Below, one piece after another: positions 1 through 6,270 of a stretch of DNA of 21,276 nucleotides; within the stretch, counting starts at the first letter, position 1; each line of letters begins with the position of its first letter. The notes beneath the pieces are model-generated. The model saw nothing but the letters and a program-made list of their open reading frames with translations. It searched no databases and was not told the origin of the DNA. The stretch spans positions 1-21,276 of IMG/VR virus record IMGVR_UViG_3300021963_000767; one strand, given 5' to 3'. Made by a program: the position numbers and the translations under genes. Origin of the DNA: a virus.

Positions 1-169
1 CACAGGAACTGCTACAAGCCCAAACGCAAATCCAAAATGGGCAAAACCATTTGGAACTGTCAGCTACCAGAATGACGCTTTCATCGTAATCAAAAACAAA
101 TCAAGGAACCCAGTTGTTCCTTCACAATTAAACCCTGAGTTGAAACAAAAACATCCATATAATGCTTAA
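1..169 (+). CDS. C-terminal end of an unrecognised protein (partial)
   Basis: The frame beginning at base 2 is open from the window edge to a TAA at 167-169, giving the last 55 residues of a protein whose start lies outside. The visible part is rich in Pro, Asn and Lys and ends in QKHPYNA. I do not recognise a family. The reading frame is uninterrupted and its stop overlaps the start of the next small ORF (ATG at 162), which is the packing style of the rest of the window and supports it being a real gene end. No domain or function can be assigned from this fragment. Confidence 0.6.
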   Translation, partial: TGTATSPNANPKWAKPFGTVSYQNDAFIVIKNKSRNPVVPSQLNPELKQKHPYNA

Positions 170-293
170 ATATTTGTTAGCGGAGATCCGCTGGGGTTCT
201 CTATCCCTAGAAGAAAAAGAAAAACTTTCTATATTATCTTTTGTAGAAACTCTTCGCTCTCCCTATCTCATTTCAAAACTGTATCGTTACTAG
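162..293 (+). CDS. Small hypothetical protein, 43 aa
   Basis: An ATG at 162 overlaps the stop region of the preceding gene and opens 43 codons ending in TAG at 291-293, directly before hli. The product begins MLKYLLAEIRWGSL, has an acidic and basic patch LEEKEKL in the middle, and a leucine-rich C-terminus. It has no clear membrane segment and I recognise no family. Support comes from the tight coupling to both neighbours (7-nt overlap upstream, 10 nt to hli), which fits a small operon gene. There is no strong Shine-Dalgarno site, so it would rely on coupling to the upstream gene. It could also be a chance ORF. Confidence 0.45.
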   Translation: MLKYLLAEIRWGSLSLEEKEKLSILSFVETLRSPYLISKLYRY

Positions 294-303
294 GAGTTCA
301 ATT

Positions 304-423
304 ATGAAATTCGGTTTTACCCCTGAGGCTGAAATCCTCAACTCCCGTCTGGCAATGCTTGGTTTCGTCATTGCTGTTGGCACATATGCAACCACTGGTC
401 AGATTATTCCTGGCATTTGGTGA
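304..423 (+). CDS. hli: High-light-inducible protein (Hli, one-helix chlorophyll-binding protein)
   Basis: This 39-aa protein is a phage-type Hli. It has the chlorophyll-binding helix of the family: AEILNSRLAMLGF (residues 9-21), with the Glu and Asn/Arg positions of the ExxNxRxAMxGF signature, followed by a hydrophobic stretch and the short tail QIIPGIW. Hlips are single-helix thylakoid proteins that bind chlorophyll and carotenoid and protect photosystem II assembly and repair. Cyanophage copies are short, as here. An AGGAG site at 292-296 lies 7 nt before the ATG, so the start is clear. It lies two genes away from psbA, on the same strand, separated by minus-strand fibre genes. A strong terminator follows at once, so hli is the last gene of its transcript. 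Confidence 0.93.
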   Translation: MKFGFTPEAEILNSRLAMLGFVIAVGTYATTGQIIPGIW

Positions 424-430
424 TACTTTA

Positions 431-456
431 AAGGGGGTCTTTCGACCCCCTTTTTT
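431..456. terminator. Rho-independent terminator between hli and the minus-strand fibre gene
   Basis: GGGGGTC (433-439) pairs perfectly with GACCCCC (444-450) around a TTTC loop, flanked by AA and a run of six T. On the plus strand this is a textbook terminator for hli. On the minus strand the loop is GAAA and the T tract is short (TTTAAAG), so it may also stop the convergent gene that ends at 458, less efficiently. Confidence 0.9.
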
Positions 457-457
457 A

Positions 458-1156
458 TTAAATAGACTTGACTCTAAACAGATGTTTAGTATATGCATCT
501 ACAGTAAAAGCAGCAGTTGGAACTGTATAAGTTGTATTATTTATTAAATTGTATCTATCTCCACCACTTATTCTTATTTCATCTACAAAACCTGTAGATA
601 GTATCTGCGAACCAGCCGAACTAATAAATCTAAGATTTAGACTTGTAGTATCTGTGGAAAACTCAGTTGATTTATTGATAATAGATCCTCTATTTCCATC
701 TAATGCACCTATTACTTTAACGGGACTATTTTGTAATACCATTACATAATGTCTCCAAGTATCGACTGTATTTGGCCAATTACGGGTGCCTGTTGAAGTA
801 GCACCTAGTGAAGTAAATGTGTAGATAGTTCCGTCATAACTTAAATAAGTATAATTGTCATTTAAATATTTGATTTCAAATATTGTATCATTAGTTGCAG
901 GAACGTTAATATATTTCCACATTTCTATAGTTAAAACATTAGATTGACTAACATTTGCACATGATATGAATGGATTTGGAGTTTGTGTATTTGGTAATTT
1001 TATAGAAGCACGTGTATTAAATTTTGTAAATGAAGCTGATGTGGATAAGTTACTATATGATGCTATTGCTCCTGCTACTTCATCATATATTTTAAGTGTA
1101 GGTTTTGCTATACCAAATGCTCTATTACTTCCCAAACCAAATGCTAATGGACTCAT
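458..1156 (-). CDS. Putative virion adhesion protein with LamG/concanavalin-A-like fold
   Basis: This 232-aa protein is rich in Thr, Ser and Asn and has the pattern of a LamG or laminin-G-like beta-sandwich: an N-terminal half with SNVLTIEMWKYIN (about 72-84), a central WRHYVMVLQ (134-142) and a C-terminal FVDEIRISGGDRYN (about 190-203). That order (FTIEXW, WxHxAxVr, IDElRI) is typical of the carbohydrate-binding LamG-like domains in marine phage fibres. The start ATG at 1156 is preceded by GAGG on the minus strand and lies 10 nt after the repeat-rich fibre gene, so both are probably read together from the late promoters near 2250. I infer a tail-fibre or decoration role. The fold call rests on pattern recognition only. 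Confidence 0.7.
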   Translation of the reverse strand: MSPLAFGLGSNRAFGIAKPTLKIYDEVAGAIASYSNLSTSASFTKFNTRASIKLPNTQTPNPFISCANVSQSNVLTIEMWKYINVPATNDTIFEIKYLNDNYTYLSYDGTIYTFTSLGATSTGTRNWPNTVDTWRHYVMVLQNSPVKVIGALDGNRGSIINKSTEFSTDTTSLNLRFISSAGSQILSTGFVDEIRISGGDRYNLINNTTYTVPTAAFTVDAYTKHLFRVKSI

Positions 1157-1166
1157 TTATCTAACC

Positions 1167-2222
1167 TCAACTAAAGTTTGTATTGTCAGAACCAAATACA
1201 TTAATAGTGCCAGCACTATCTTTTATAATTGTAAATGATATGATATCAAAGTTGACTGTTGGTGTAGGTGCCGAACCACCAGACCATCTAATACCACCAG
1301 TAACAGCAGAACCATTTACACTACAAGCATCACCATAAGTTTCTGTTGTATCACCATCGATGATTACTGTGATAGTAGTTGCTTTGCTGTTGGCAGTAGA
1401 GACGTTAGTAAACGCCCAAGTAGTTACAGAAGCACTTAAGTTTCCAAGAACAACAGTTCCTAGGGAAGCATCTATTGTTAAAGTGCCAGATGCAGGAGTA
1501 AGTGAAGTACTGAAATTATTTACTACCGTTTCAGTAACTTTTATGAGATTAATAGGGTCTCCAGATTTGAGATAACCCTGAGTACTATGATTACCCCATC
1601 CGTATGCTGTATTCCAATTTGTTTTATTTGTTTCTGTAATCGATCCTGCTGGGGATGCACTAAAGACTGGATCAGTTTCTGTATAAGAAGTTAAGTATCC
1701 AACAGAAGCATGATTGCCCCATCCGTATGCTGTATTCCAATTTGTTTTATTTGTTTCTGTAATCGAGCCTGCTGGGGATGCACTAAAGACTGGATCAGTT
1801 TCTGTATAGGTATAAGAAGTTAGGTATCCAGCTGAAGCATGATTACCCCAACTGTATGCAGTATCCCAATTAGAAGTATCTGTTGAAGTAATAGAAGCTG
1901 CTTCGGATGCTGAAAATACAGGATCAGTTTCGGTATAAGAAGTTAGGTATCCAACTGAAGCATGATCTCCCCAACTGTATGCAGTATCCCAATTTGTTTT
2001 ATTTGTTTCTGTAATCGAGCCTGCTGGGGATGCAGTGAATAAATTATCTGTTTCTATTCTCCATTCTACAGTGGATCCATTACTTGTTAAAACTTGTCCA
2101 TTAGATCCTAGACTTCCATTAGCATATATTCCATTGCCAGTTAGGTCTAAGTTATCATTTAACTTTAATTCTTGAATTTCTTTAGTGTCTGGATTGACAA
2201 TCAAAGGGAAGCGGTTTGCCAT
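1167..2222 (-). CDS. Repeat-rich tail-fibre-like structural protein
   Basis: This 351-aa protein begins MANRFPLIVNPDTKEIQELK, a start common in marine T4-like phage fibre proteins, and continues with NDNLDLTGNGIY and SNGQVLTSNGSTVEWR. Residues of about 60-215 are four copies of a 41-aa unit built on NW(D/N)TAY(S/G)WG(D/N)HA, GYLTSYTETDPVFSAS and SIT. Such ETDPVF/YxWGxHA repeats are known from phage tail fibres and likely form a trimeric shaft. The C-terminal 130 residues are Thr- and Ser-rich beta-type sequence ending in a GSDNTNFS tail. No Shine-Dalgarno is obvious, but two late-promoter motifs lie 22-39 nt upstream. It is followed by the LamG-like gene on the same strand. I infer an adhesin role. 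The host receptor cannot be read from the sequence. Confidence 0.8.
   Translation of the reverse strand: MANRFPLIVNPDTKEIQELKLNDNLDLTGNGIYANGSLGSNGQVLTSNGSTVEWRIETDNLFTASPAGSITETNKTNWDTAYSWGDHASVGYLTSYTETDPVFSASEAASITSTDTSNWDTAYSWGNHASAGYLTSYTYTETDPVFSASPAGSITETNKTNWNTAYGWGNHASVGYLTSYTETDPVFSASPAGSITETNKTNWNTAYGWGNHSTQGYLKSGDPINLIKVTETVVNNFSTSLTPASGTLTIDASLGTVVLGNLSASVTTWAFTNVSTANSKATTITVIIDGDTTETYGDACSVNGSAVTGGIRWSGGSAPTPTVNFDIISFTIIKDSAGTINVFGSDNTNFS
1594..2034 (-). repeat. Four tandem 123-nt coding repeats in the fibre gene
   Basis: The block beginning CCCCA on the plus strand recurs at 1594, 1717, 1846 and 1969. Spacing is 123, 129 and 123 nt; the 129 contains a 6-nt insertion that duplicates Tyr-Thr in the protein. 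The copies at 1594 and 1717 are almost identical over about 90 nt. The block at 1846 is more divergent. The last copy is cut short after TGCA at 2034. The period equals 41 codons, so changes in copy number keep the frame. Confidence 0.9.
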
Positions 2223-2244
2223 TACACGAACGCAAAAAGGTTTC

Positions 2245-2261
2245 TATTTATGTTATTTATA
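2245..2261 (-). promoter_or_regulatory. Two tandem T4-type late promoters for the fibre genes
   Basis: On the minus strand the gap upstream of the fibre gene carries TATAAATA (2261 to 2254), identical to the T4 late consensus, and 1 nt further on CATAAATA (2252 to 2245), which fits the NATAAATA motif reported for cyanophage late genes. Either would give a leader of about 15-30 nt. This fits late expression of tail fibres, driven by gp55-type sigma factor with gp33. Confidence 0.75.
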
Positions 2262-2280
2262 AATCGGGTGGCAGGGGGGC

Positions 2281-2314
2281 TTGACAGGTGGTGGAAACCG
2301 TGCTACTATAAATA
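2281..2314 (+). promoter_or_regulatory. psbA promoter: sigma70-type with overlapping late motif
   Basis: TTGACA (2281-2286), 17 nt, then TACTAT (2304-2309) is a near-consensus host sigma70 promoter. Overlapping it, TATAAATA (2307-2314) matches the T4 late promoter exactly. Transcription would begin near 2316-2321. The layout suggests that psbA can be read both by the unmodified host polymerase and by the late, phage-modified enzyme. Confidence 0.8.
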
Positions 2315-2318
2315 AATG

Positions 2319-2342
2319 TTAAGGAATCGACACATTCCTTAA
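2319..2342 (+). promoter_or_regulatory. Hairpin in the psbA 5' leader
   Basis: TTAAGGAAT (2319-2327) and ATTCCTTAA (2334-2342) form a perfect 9-bp inverted repeat with a CGACAC loop, at the predicted 5' end of the psbA mRNA. No T run follows, so it is not a terminator. It may protect the 5' end or regulate the message. Structured psbA leaders called PhotoRC-I and PhotoRC-II are known in cyanobacteria and cyanophages. I cannot tell whether this is one of them. The ribosome site GGAG lies at 2366-2369, 9 nt before the ATG. Confidence 0.6.
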
Positions 2343-2378
2343 TAATACATATCCCCCAATTACTCGGAGTATTAAAAA

Positions 2379-3458
2379 ATGACTGCATCCATCGCTAATC
2401 AGCGTGGTAGCAACACTTGGGAGCAATTCTGTGAGTGGGTTACCAGCACCAACAACCGTCTTTATGTTGGCTGGTTTGGAACATTAATGATTCCAACCCT
2501 TCTCGCTGCAGCAATCTGCTTCATCGTTGCTTTCGTCGCTGCACCTCCCGTCGATATTGACGGCATCCGTGAGCCTGTTGCTGGTTCACTCATGTATGGT
2601 AACAACATCATTTCTGGTGCTGTTGTTCCTTCGTCTAACGCTATCGGTCTCCATTTCTATCCCATCTGGGAAGCTAACTCACTTGACGAATGGCTATATA
2701 ATGGTGGACCATTTCAACTGGTCGTCTTCCATTTTCTAATCGGTATCTATGCCTACATGGGACGCGAATGGGAACTTTCTTACCGACTTGGTATGCGTCC
2801 TTGGATTTGTGTTGCCTACAGCGCACCCGTTGCTGCTGCTAGCGCAGTGTTTTTGGTCTATCCCTTCGGTCAAGGATCCTTCTCTGATGCGATGCCTCTG
2901 GGGATTTCGGGAACTTTCAACTACATGCTTGTTTTCCAGGCAGAACACAACATTCTCATGCATCCTTTCCACATGCTGGGAGTTGCTGGTGTCTTCGGTG
3001 GTTCTCTTTTCTCTGCTATGCATGGATCTCTTGTCACCTCTTCTCTCGTCCGTGAGACGACAGAAACTGAGTCCCAAAACTATGGTTACAAGTTCGGACA
3101 AGAAGAAGAGACCTACAACATTGTAGCTGCTCATGGTTACTTCGGTCGTCTGATCTTCCAGTATGCATCGTTCAATAACTCTCGTTCGCTACACTTCTTC
3201 CTTGCTGCTTGGCCTGTTGTCGGTATCTGGTTTACTGCCCTTGGCGTATCAACAATGGCGTTCAACCTCAACGGATTCAACTTTAACCAATCCATTCAGG
3301 ATAGTCAGGGTCATGTGATTAACACTTGGGCGGACATCCTTAATCGTGGTGGTCTTGGGATGGAGGTGATGCATGAAAGGAATGCTCACAATTTTCCTCT
3401 GGACCTTGCTGCTGCTAGTGCAACTCCTGTTGCTCTCACCGCACCTGCAATCGGTTGA
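2379..3458 (+). CDS. psbA: Photosystem II reaction-centre protein D1
   Basis: A full-length 359-aa D1. All key residues are present at standard numbering: TyrZ Y161, Mn-cluster ligands D170, E189, H332, E333, D342 and A344, chlorophyll and iron ligands H118, H198, H215 and H272, QB-site S264 and F265, and H190. Position 130 is Glu, as in the high-light D1:2 form. The C-terminal extension after A344 ([15 protein letters not shown]) is the part removed by CtpA. D1 turns over quickly in light, and phage copies are known to be expressed during infection to keep photosynthesis running. The gene is continuous, without the group I intron seen in some cyanophage psbA genes. It has its own promoter, leader and terminator, so it is an independent unit. 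Its codons look more host-like than those of the fibre genes, which fits acquisition from a cyanobacterium. Confidence 0.99.
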   Translation: MTASIANQRGSNTWEQFCEWVTSTNNRLYVGWFGTLMIPTLLAAAICFIVAFVAAPPVDIDGIREPVAGSLMYGNNIISGAVVPSSNAIGLHFYPIWEANSLDEWLYNGGPFQLVVFHFLIGIYAYMGREWELSYRLGMRPWICVAYSAPVAAASAVFLVYPFGQGSFSDAMPLGISGTFNYMLVFQAEHNILMHPFHMLGVAGVFGGSLFSAMHGSLVTSSLVRETTETESQNYGYKFGQEEETYNIVAAHGYFGRLIFQYASFNNSRSLHFFLAAWPVVGIWFTALGVSTMAFNLNGFNFNQSIQDSQGHVINTWADILNRGGLGMEVMHERNAHNFPLDLAAASATPVALTAPAIG

Positions 3459-3483
3459 CATCTAGGGTAAAACCTGATACACT
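3455..3483 (+). promoter_or_regulatory. Sigma70-type promoter overlapping the psbA stop codon
   Basis: TTGACA (3455-3460) contains the psbA TGA stop (3456-3458). After exactly 17 nt comes TACACT (3478-3483), 4 of 6 matches to TATAAT. The predicted start, about 3489-3491, is inside the psbA terminator, so transcripts would lack its 5' arm and run on into speD. Confidence 0.55.
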
Positions 3484-3507
3484 GGGGGGAGCAATCCCCC
3501 TTTTTTT
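3484..3507 (+). terminator. Terminator after psbA
   Basis: GGGGG (3484-3488) pairs with CCCCC (3496-3500) around a 7-nt loop and is followed by seven T. It is a short, strong G-C stem placed 26 nt after the psbA stop. Confidence 0.85.
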
Positions 3508-3512
3508 ATTAG

Positions 3513-3520
3513 GATAAATA
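3513..3520 (+). promoter_or_regulatory. Late-promoter motif before speD
   Basis: GATAAATA fits the NATAAATA cyanophage late motif and lies between the psbA terminator and speD. It would give a leader of about 20 nt containing the GGAG at 3533-3536. Together with the promoter at 3455 it suggests both early and late reading of speD. Confidence 0.55.
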
Positions 3521-3544
3521 CACAACGACATTGGAGATACATTG

Positions 3545-3895
3545 ATGGTTAAAGAAGTGCTTGGTGTGCATCACATCGCAGAGTTATGTGAATGTAATGT
3601 AGACCTTTTGAATGATTCTGAATTCATTAGCACTTCCCTTAGGCAAGCAGTAGAACACGCTAACGCAACACTGATTGAAGAAGTTAAATACGAATTCACG
3701 CCACAGGGAATCACTGCTGTTTGTCTACTATCAGAAAGTCACATTAGTATTCACACATGGCCTGAGAAAGGTTATGCTGCCGTAGACATCTTTACTTGTG
3801 GCGACCATACAGCACCAGCCCAAGCTTGCAAATACTTGGTTGCTGCGCTAGAATCAAAACAACAAAACATACAGATTATTATGAGGGGAATCTAA
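3545..3895 (+). CDS. speD: S-adenosylmethionine decarboxylase proenzyme (SpeD)
   Basis: A 116-aa class 1B (bacterial-type) AdoMet decarboxylase. It makes decarboxylated S-adenosylmethionine, the aminopropyl donor for spermidine synthesis. The self-cleavage and pyruvoyl site SESHISIHTWPE is at 63-74, with cleavage expected between E64 and S65. The catalytic His is H70 and the catalytic Cys is C85 in DIFTCGD. Length equals the family norm of about 115-130 aa. I place the start at the ATG at 3545, because GGAG at 3533-3536 is 8 nt before it. A TTG one codon earlier is possible. The stop overlaps the start of the glutaredoxin gene (TAATG). SpeD is a recurrent auxiliary gene of cyanomyoviruses; polyamines may help DNA packaging or photosystem function, which is inference. 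Confidence 0.97.
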   Translation: MVKEVLGVHHIAELCECNVDLLNDSEFISTSLRQAVEHANATLIEEVKYEFTPQGITAVCLLSESHISIHTWPEKGYAAVDIFTCGDHTAPAQACKYLVAALESKQQNIQIIMRGI

Positions 3896-4146
3896 TGGAA
3901 GTCGTAGCGTATACAAATTCTGGATGCTCATATTGCACAACTCTTAAACAACTTTTCAAGAGAGCATCTGTTCCTTATACAGAAGTCTCTATTAATAGAG
4001 ACATCTCTTCTGAGGATTTTAGAATGAAATTTCCAACAGCATCTGGGTATCCTCATGTAGTTATTGATGGAAAAGAAATAGGTGGTCTAGTAGAGACAGC
4101 AAAACTTTTCCTAGAAAAAGGACTCGTAGAACCACCGAAGAAGTAA
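3895..4146 (+). CDS. nrdC: Glutaredoxin
   Basis: An 83-aa glutaredoxin with the dithiol active site CSYC at residues 11-14, preceded by the beta strand VVAYTNSG, the cis-Pro motif GYPHVVIDG (51-59) and the GG pair EIGG (61-64) that binds glutathione. Such proteins reduce disulphides and supply electrons to ribonucleotide reductase; T4 calls its thioredoxin-like counterpart nrdC. The frame is open further upstream, but that part lies inside speD. The ATG at 3895 overlaps the speD stop and is preceded by GAGGGG (3882-3888 region), so translation is probably coupled. The symbol follows common cyanophage practice; grx would be equally fair. The ribonucleotide reductase itself is not in this window. 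Confidence 0.93.
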   Translation: MEVVAYTNSGCSYCTTLKQLFKRASVPYTEVSINRDISSEDFRMKFPTASGYPHVVIDGKEIGGLVETAKLFLEKGLVEPPKK

Positions 4147-4147
4147 A

Positions 4148-4534
4148 ATGAAAACAAACAGCGACGAAATCTACAACATTGTTAATACGGCAATTGACGC
4201 TGCTGTTACTACTGAGAAGTATCAATTGAATTTTTATTCTTTTCTCAAAGGAGAAAACATAAAGGGACCAGAAATTAAATCTTTTCTTGGTAGCTCTTTA
4301 GTTTCTCAAATGAGAGATGAAATTTCTCATCTTGATTTATATCTTTTCGGTGGTCCAGACGTTGCTGATTTGAGAGAAGTTTATGGTTGGATGGGAAAAC
4401 CACGAGCTAGAAAATACAAAGAATATCTCATGAAGATTATTGATGATGCTGAAAAATATGAGCAAGAAAAAAGACCTGGAAGAAAACCAGGAAGCAAAAA
4501 CAAAAAGAAACAATCAGCAGTTACAAATAAATAA
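4148..4534 (+). CDS. Conserved-looking phage protein with basic AT-hook-like tail
   Basis: A 128-aa protein starting one base after the glutaredoxin stop. The body (1-105) looks helical and soluble, with no motif I know. The C-terminus, KRPGRKPGSKNKKK (about 108-121), is strongly basic, and PGRKPG resembles the core of an AT-hook, a minor-groove DNA-binding element. That suggests contact with DNA or RNA, but this is inference. The start ATG at 4148 has only a weak GAAG upstream and likely depends on coupling. It belongs to the same transcript as speD and the glutaredoxin. Confidence 0.8.
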   Translation: MKTNSDEIYNIVNTAIDAAVTTEKYQLNFYSFLKGENIKGPEIKSFLGSSLVSQMRDEISHLDLYLFGGPDVADLREVYGWMGKPRARKYKEYLMKIIDDAEKYEQEKRPGRKPGSKNKKKQSAVTNK

Positions 4535-4550
4535 AGGTGTGGAGTTAATG

Positions 4551-4627
4551 CTTCGGAGGAAGAAGTCTTTATGTCCACCAGAGAAATCTGGTATCATCTT
4601 TAGCAAAACGTTTAGTATCCTCCGAAG
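4551..4627 (+). ncRNA. Candidate structured RNA element (nested inverted repeats)
   Basis: In the 157-nt gap between the gene ending at 4534 and the next clear start at 4692, CTTCGGAGGA (4551-4560) is a perfect 10-bp inverted match to TCCTCCGAAG (4618-4627). Inside lies a second perfect stem, ACCAGA (4577-4582) with TCTGGT (4587-4592), capped by a GAAA tetraloop, a GNRA fold. This would make a closed domain of 77 nt. It lacks the T-arm and anticodon arm of a tRNA and lacks a terminal T run. The same bases also hold a 36-codon ORF, ATG at 4548 to TGA at 4656-4658, rich in Lys and Arg, with GGAG at 4541-4544 only 3 nt before its ATG. I cannot decide between RNA and peptide. An AATAAATA motif at 4526-4533 could serve as a late promoter. 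Confidence 0.4.
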
Positions 4628-4661
4628 ACAATTCAAATTTACATTGGAGAGTCTCTGAGGA

Positions 4662-4690
4662 TTGACAGAATCAATTCAAGGGAGTAGACT
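4662..4690 (+). promoter_or_regulatory. Sigma70-type promoter-like pair before the membrane protein gene
   Basis: TTGACA (4662-4667), 17 nt, TAGACT (4685-4690; 4 of 6 matches). The expected start, near 4697, is just after the ATG of the 79-aa gene, so this site would better serve rnh downstream. It shares its exact spacing with the other promoters here. Confidence 0.4.
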
Positions 4691-4691
4691 C

Positions 4692-4931
4692 ATGGAAGCA
4701 ACAGCACCGTTTTTATTCATTGCTTTTTTCCTCACTGTGGGTGCATTCATTCTAGGAGGAGTATTAGTATGGAATCTAAAAGACATTTTTGACATGTGGT
4801 ATGAGAATGCTGGTTATGCCAAGCACATCCTACATCCAGAAATGTTTGATGAGAATGGTGAAATGTATAGAGATGACTTGCTAAGAGTCACATTTGTAGA
4901 AGATGATGATGAGTATGACGACGAGGACTAA
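4692..4931 (+). CDS. Small single-pass membrane protein with acidic tail
   Basis: A 79-aa protein. Residues 5-28 (APFLFIAFFLTVGAF then ILGGVLVW) form one strong membrane segment. A middle part contains WYENAGYAKHILHPE, and the C-terminus ends in a run of Asp and Glu (VEDDDEYDDED). I choose the ATG at 4692 because GGGAG at 4680-4684 sits 7 nt before it; a TTG at 4662 would add 10 residues but has poorer support. The short N-terminus suggests the acidic tail is cytoplasmic, by inference. No family is recognised. It lies directly before rnh, whose ATG follows its stop without a gap. Confidence 0.8.
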   Translation: MEATAPFLFIAFFLTVGAFILGGVLVWNLKDIFDMWYENAGYAKHILHPEMFDENGEMYRDDLLRVTFVEDDDEYDDED

Positions 4932-5834
4932 ATGATTCTAATTGATATGAATCAGATTATGATTAGTAATCTGATGATGCAACTGAAGATGAGTGTGTTG
5001 AATGAAAATCTGGTAAGGCATATGGTCCTCACTGGTCTTCGCTCTTACGAAAAACAATACACTTCAAAGTATGGAGAGATGGTGCTTGCTTATGATAGCA
5101 AGCACTACTGGCGAAAAGAATCTTTCTCATACTACAAACAAAATAGAAAGAAAGATAGAGAAGCATCTGAGCTTGATTGGAATGCTATCTTTGAAGTCTT
5201 GAATAAGATTCGTGATGAGATTAAAACCTACTTTCCATATAAAGTTGTGGAAGTATATGGTGCTGAAGCAGATGATGTTATTTCATCTCTCGTTAAGCAT
5301 CAAGCAAAAGTAAACATCAAGCGACACAAAGCAGGGGAAAAGTTAGAAGAAGTTTTGATTCTCTCTGGTGATAAAGATTTCATTCAACTGCAACGATATC
5401 CTTTTGTGAAGCAGTTTAATCCCATCTTGAAAAAAGAAATTAAACATGACGACCCCAAGACATACATCCTCGAACATATCCTTAAGGGAGATAAGTCAGA
5501 TGGCATACCTAATTTCTTATCTGACGACGATACATTTGTGGTAGGTAAGAGACAGAAACCTATAAGTAAGAAAAACTTAGAAAAATGGGTGAAGCTAGAC
5601 CCATCTGTTTTCTGTAATACAAAAGAGTTGATGGATAACTATGAGAGAAATAGAAATCTCATTGACCTTACTTGTATTCCCCGTGACTTGGAGCAGAAAA
5701 TAGTCGATGAATATCTGTCACTAAATAGTCAAGAGAAACAAGTGCCCCTAGAATATTTTAAGGAGCATCAACTCAATGACTTAATGCAGGAATATTTCTT
5801 CCGCAAGAATACACTGACCTTTAATAATAAGTGA
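4932..5834 (+). CDS. rnh: T4-type RNase H, 5'-3' exonuclease of the FEN-1 family
   Basis: A 300-aa homologue of T4 RNase H, which removes RNA primers from lagging-strand fragments. Metal-binding and family motifs are in the right order: ILIDMNQ (D5), LAYDSKHYWRK (D55), SYYKQNRKKDR (66-76), GAEADDVIS (110-118), ILSGDKDFIQLQ (143-154) and the helix-hairpin-helix region GDKSDGIPNFLSDDD (186-200). Length is close to the 305 aa of T4. GAGG at 4923-4926 sits 5 nt before the ATG. In T4, rnh lies near genes 33, 59 and 32. Here gp33-like and gp32 lie 5-6 kb downstream with many small genes between them, so the T4 order is kept but loosened. Confidence 0.95.
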   Translation: MILIDMNQIMISNLMMQLKMSVLNENLVRHMVLTGLRSYEKQYTSKYGEMVLAYDSKHYWRKESFSYYKQNRKKDREASELDWNAIFEVLNKIRDEIKTYFPYKVVEVYGAEADDVISSLVKHQAKVNIKRHKAGEKLEEVLILSGDKDFIQLQRYPFVKQFNPILKKEIKHDDPKTYILEHILKGDKSDGIPNFLSDDDTFVVGKRQKPISKKNLEKWVKLDPSVFCNTKELMDNYERNRNLIDLTCIPRDLEQKIVDEYLSLNSQEKQVPLEYFKEHQLNDLMQEYFFRKNTLTFNNK

Positions 5835-5835
5835 T

Positions 5836-6270
5836 ATGAAACTTTTAATTTCTGAGATTCTACAAAAAGTAAACAACGCAAAGACCAAAGCAGAGAAGAG
5901 CAAACTACTTCAAGAGTATAATTCTCAAGCTCTTCGTAGTCTTTTGATTTGGAATTTTGATGAGAGTGTGCAGTCTCTTCTTCCAGATGGAGACGTGCCC
6001 TACCGCAAGAATCCCGCTGCCAAAGGACTTGACCATACCTATCTAGAGAATGAGCAGAAGAAGTTTGCTTATTTCGTAAAGGGCGGACTGACAGTTAGCA
6101 ACATGAAGCGTGAAGAAATCTTCATTGGACTTCTAGAAACTCTACATGCAGAAGAAGCAGAAGTATTGTGTGCGGTCAAAGATAAAGCACTGCAGAAAAA
6201 ATACACTCGTATTTCAAAGACGTTGATTCAAGAAACATTCCCTAACATTCAATGGGGAGGACGTGGTTGA
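5836..6270 (+). CDS. Conserved T4-like phage protein (probably DUF6433)
   Basis: A 144-aa protein with N-terminal MKLLISEILQKVNNAKTK, a central SLLIWNFDESVQSLLPDGDVPY, and the C-terminal ending FPNIQWGG. From memory, this pattern belongs to a family conserved in marine T4-like phages and labelled DUF6433, of unknown function. The sequence is helix-rich with no catalytic motif that I can see. It starts one base after the rnh stop without a Shine-Dalgarno and its TGA overlaps the next ATG, so it is translated as part of the rnh operon. A role in replication is suggested only by its neighbours. Confidence 0.85.
   Translation: MKLLISEILQKVNNAKTKAEKSKLLQEYNSQALRSLLIWNFDESVQSLLPDGDVPYRKNPAAKGLDHTYLENEQKKFAYFVKGGLTVSNMKREEIFIGLLETLHAEEAEVLCAVKDKALQKKYTRISKTLIQETFPNIQWGGRG

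Noticed and set aside
1594-2034. CRISPR-like regular repeats
   Set aside because: The 123-nt period equals 41 codons with no unique spacers and encodes a fibre repeat.
2736-3134. 132-codon minus-strand frame within psbA
   Set aside because: Antisense shadow of the psbA codons; no independent signal.
2379-3458. Group I intron or homing endonuclease in psbA
   Set aside because: Known in some cyanophage psbA genes, but this reading frame is continuous with all expected residues.
4551-4627. tRNA gene
   Set aside because: Size and paired ends look suggestive, but no T-loop GTTCGA, no anticodon arm and no 7-bp acceptor geometry.
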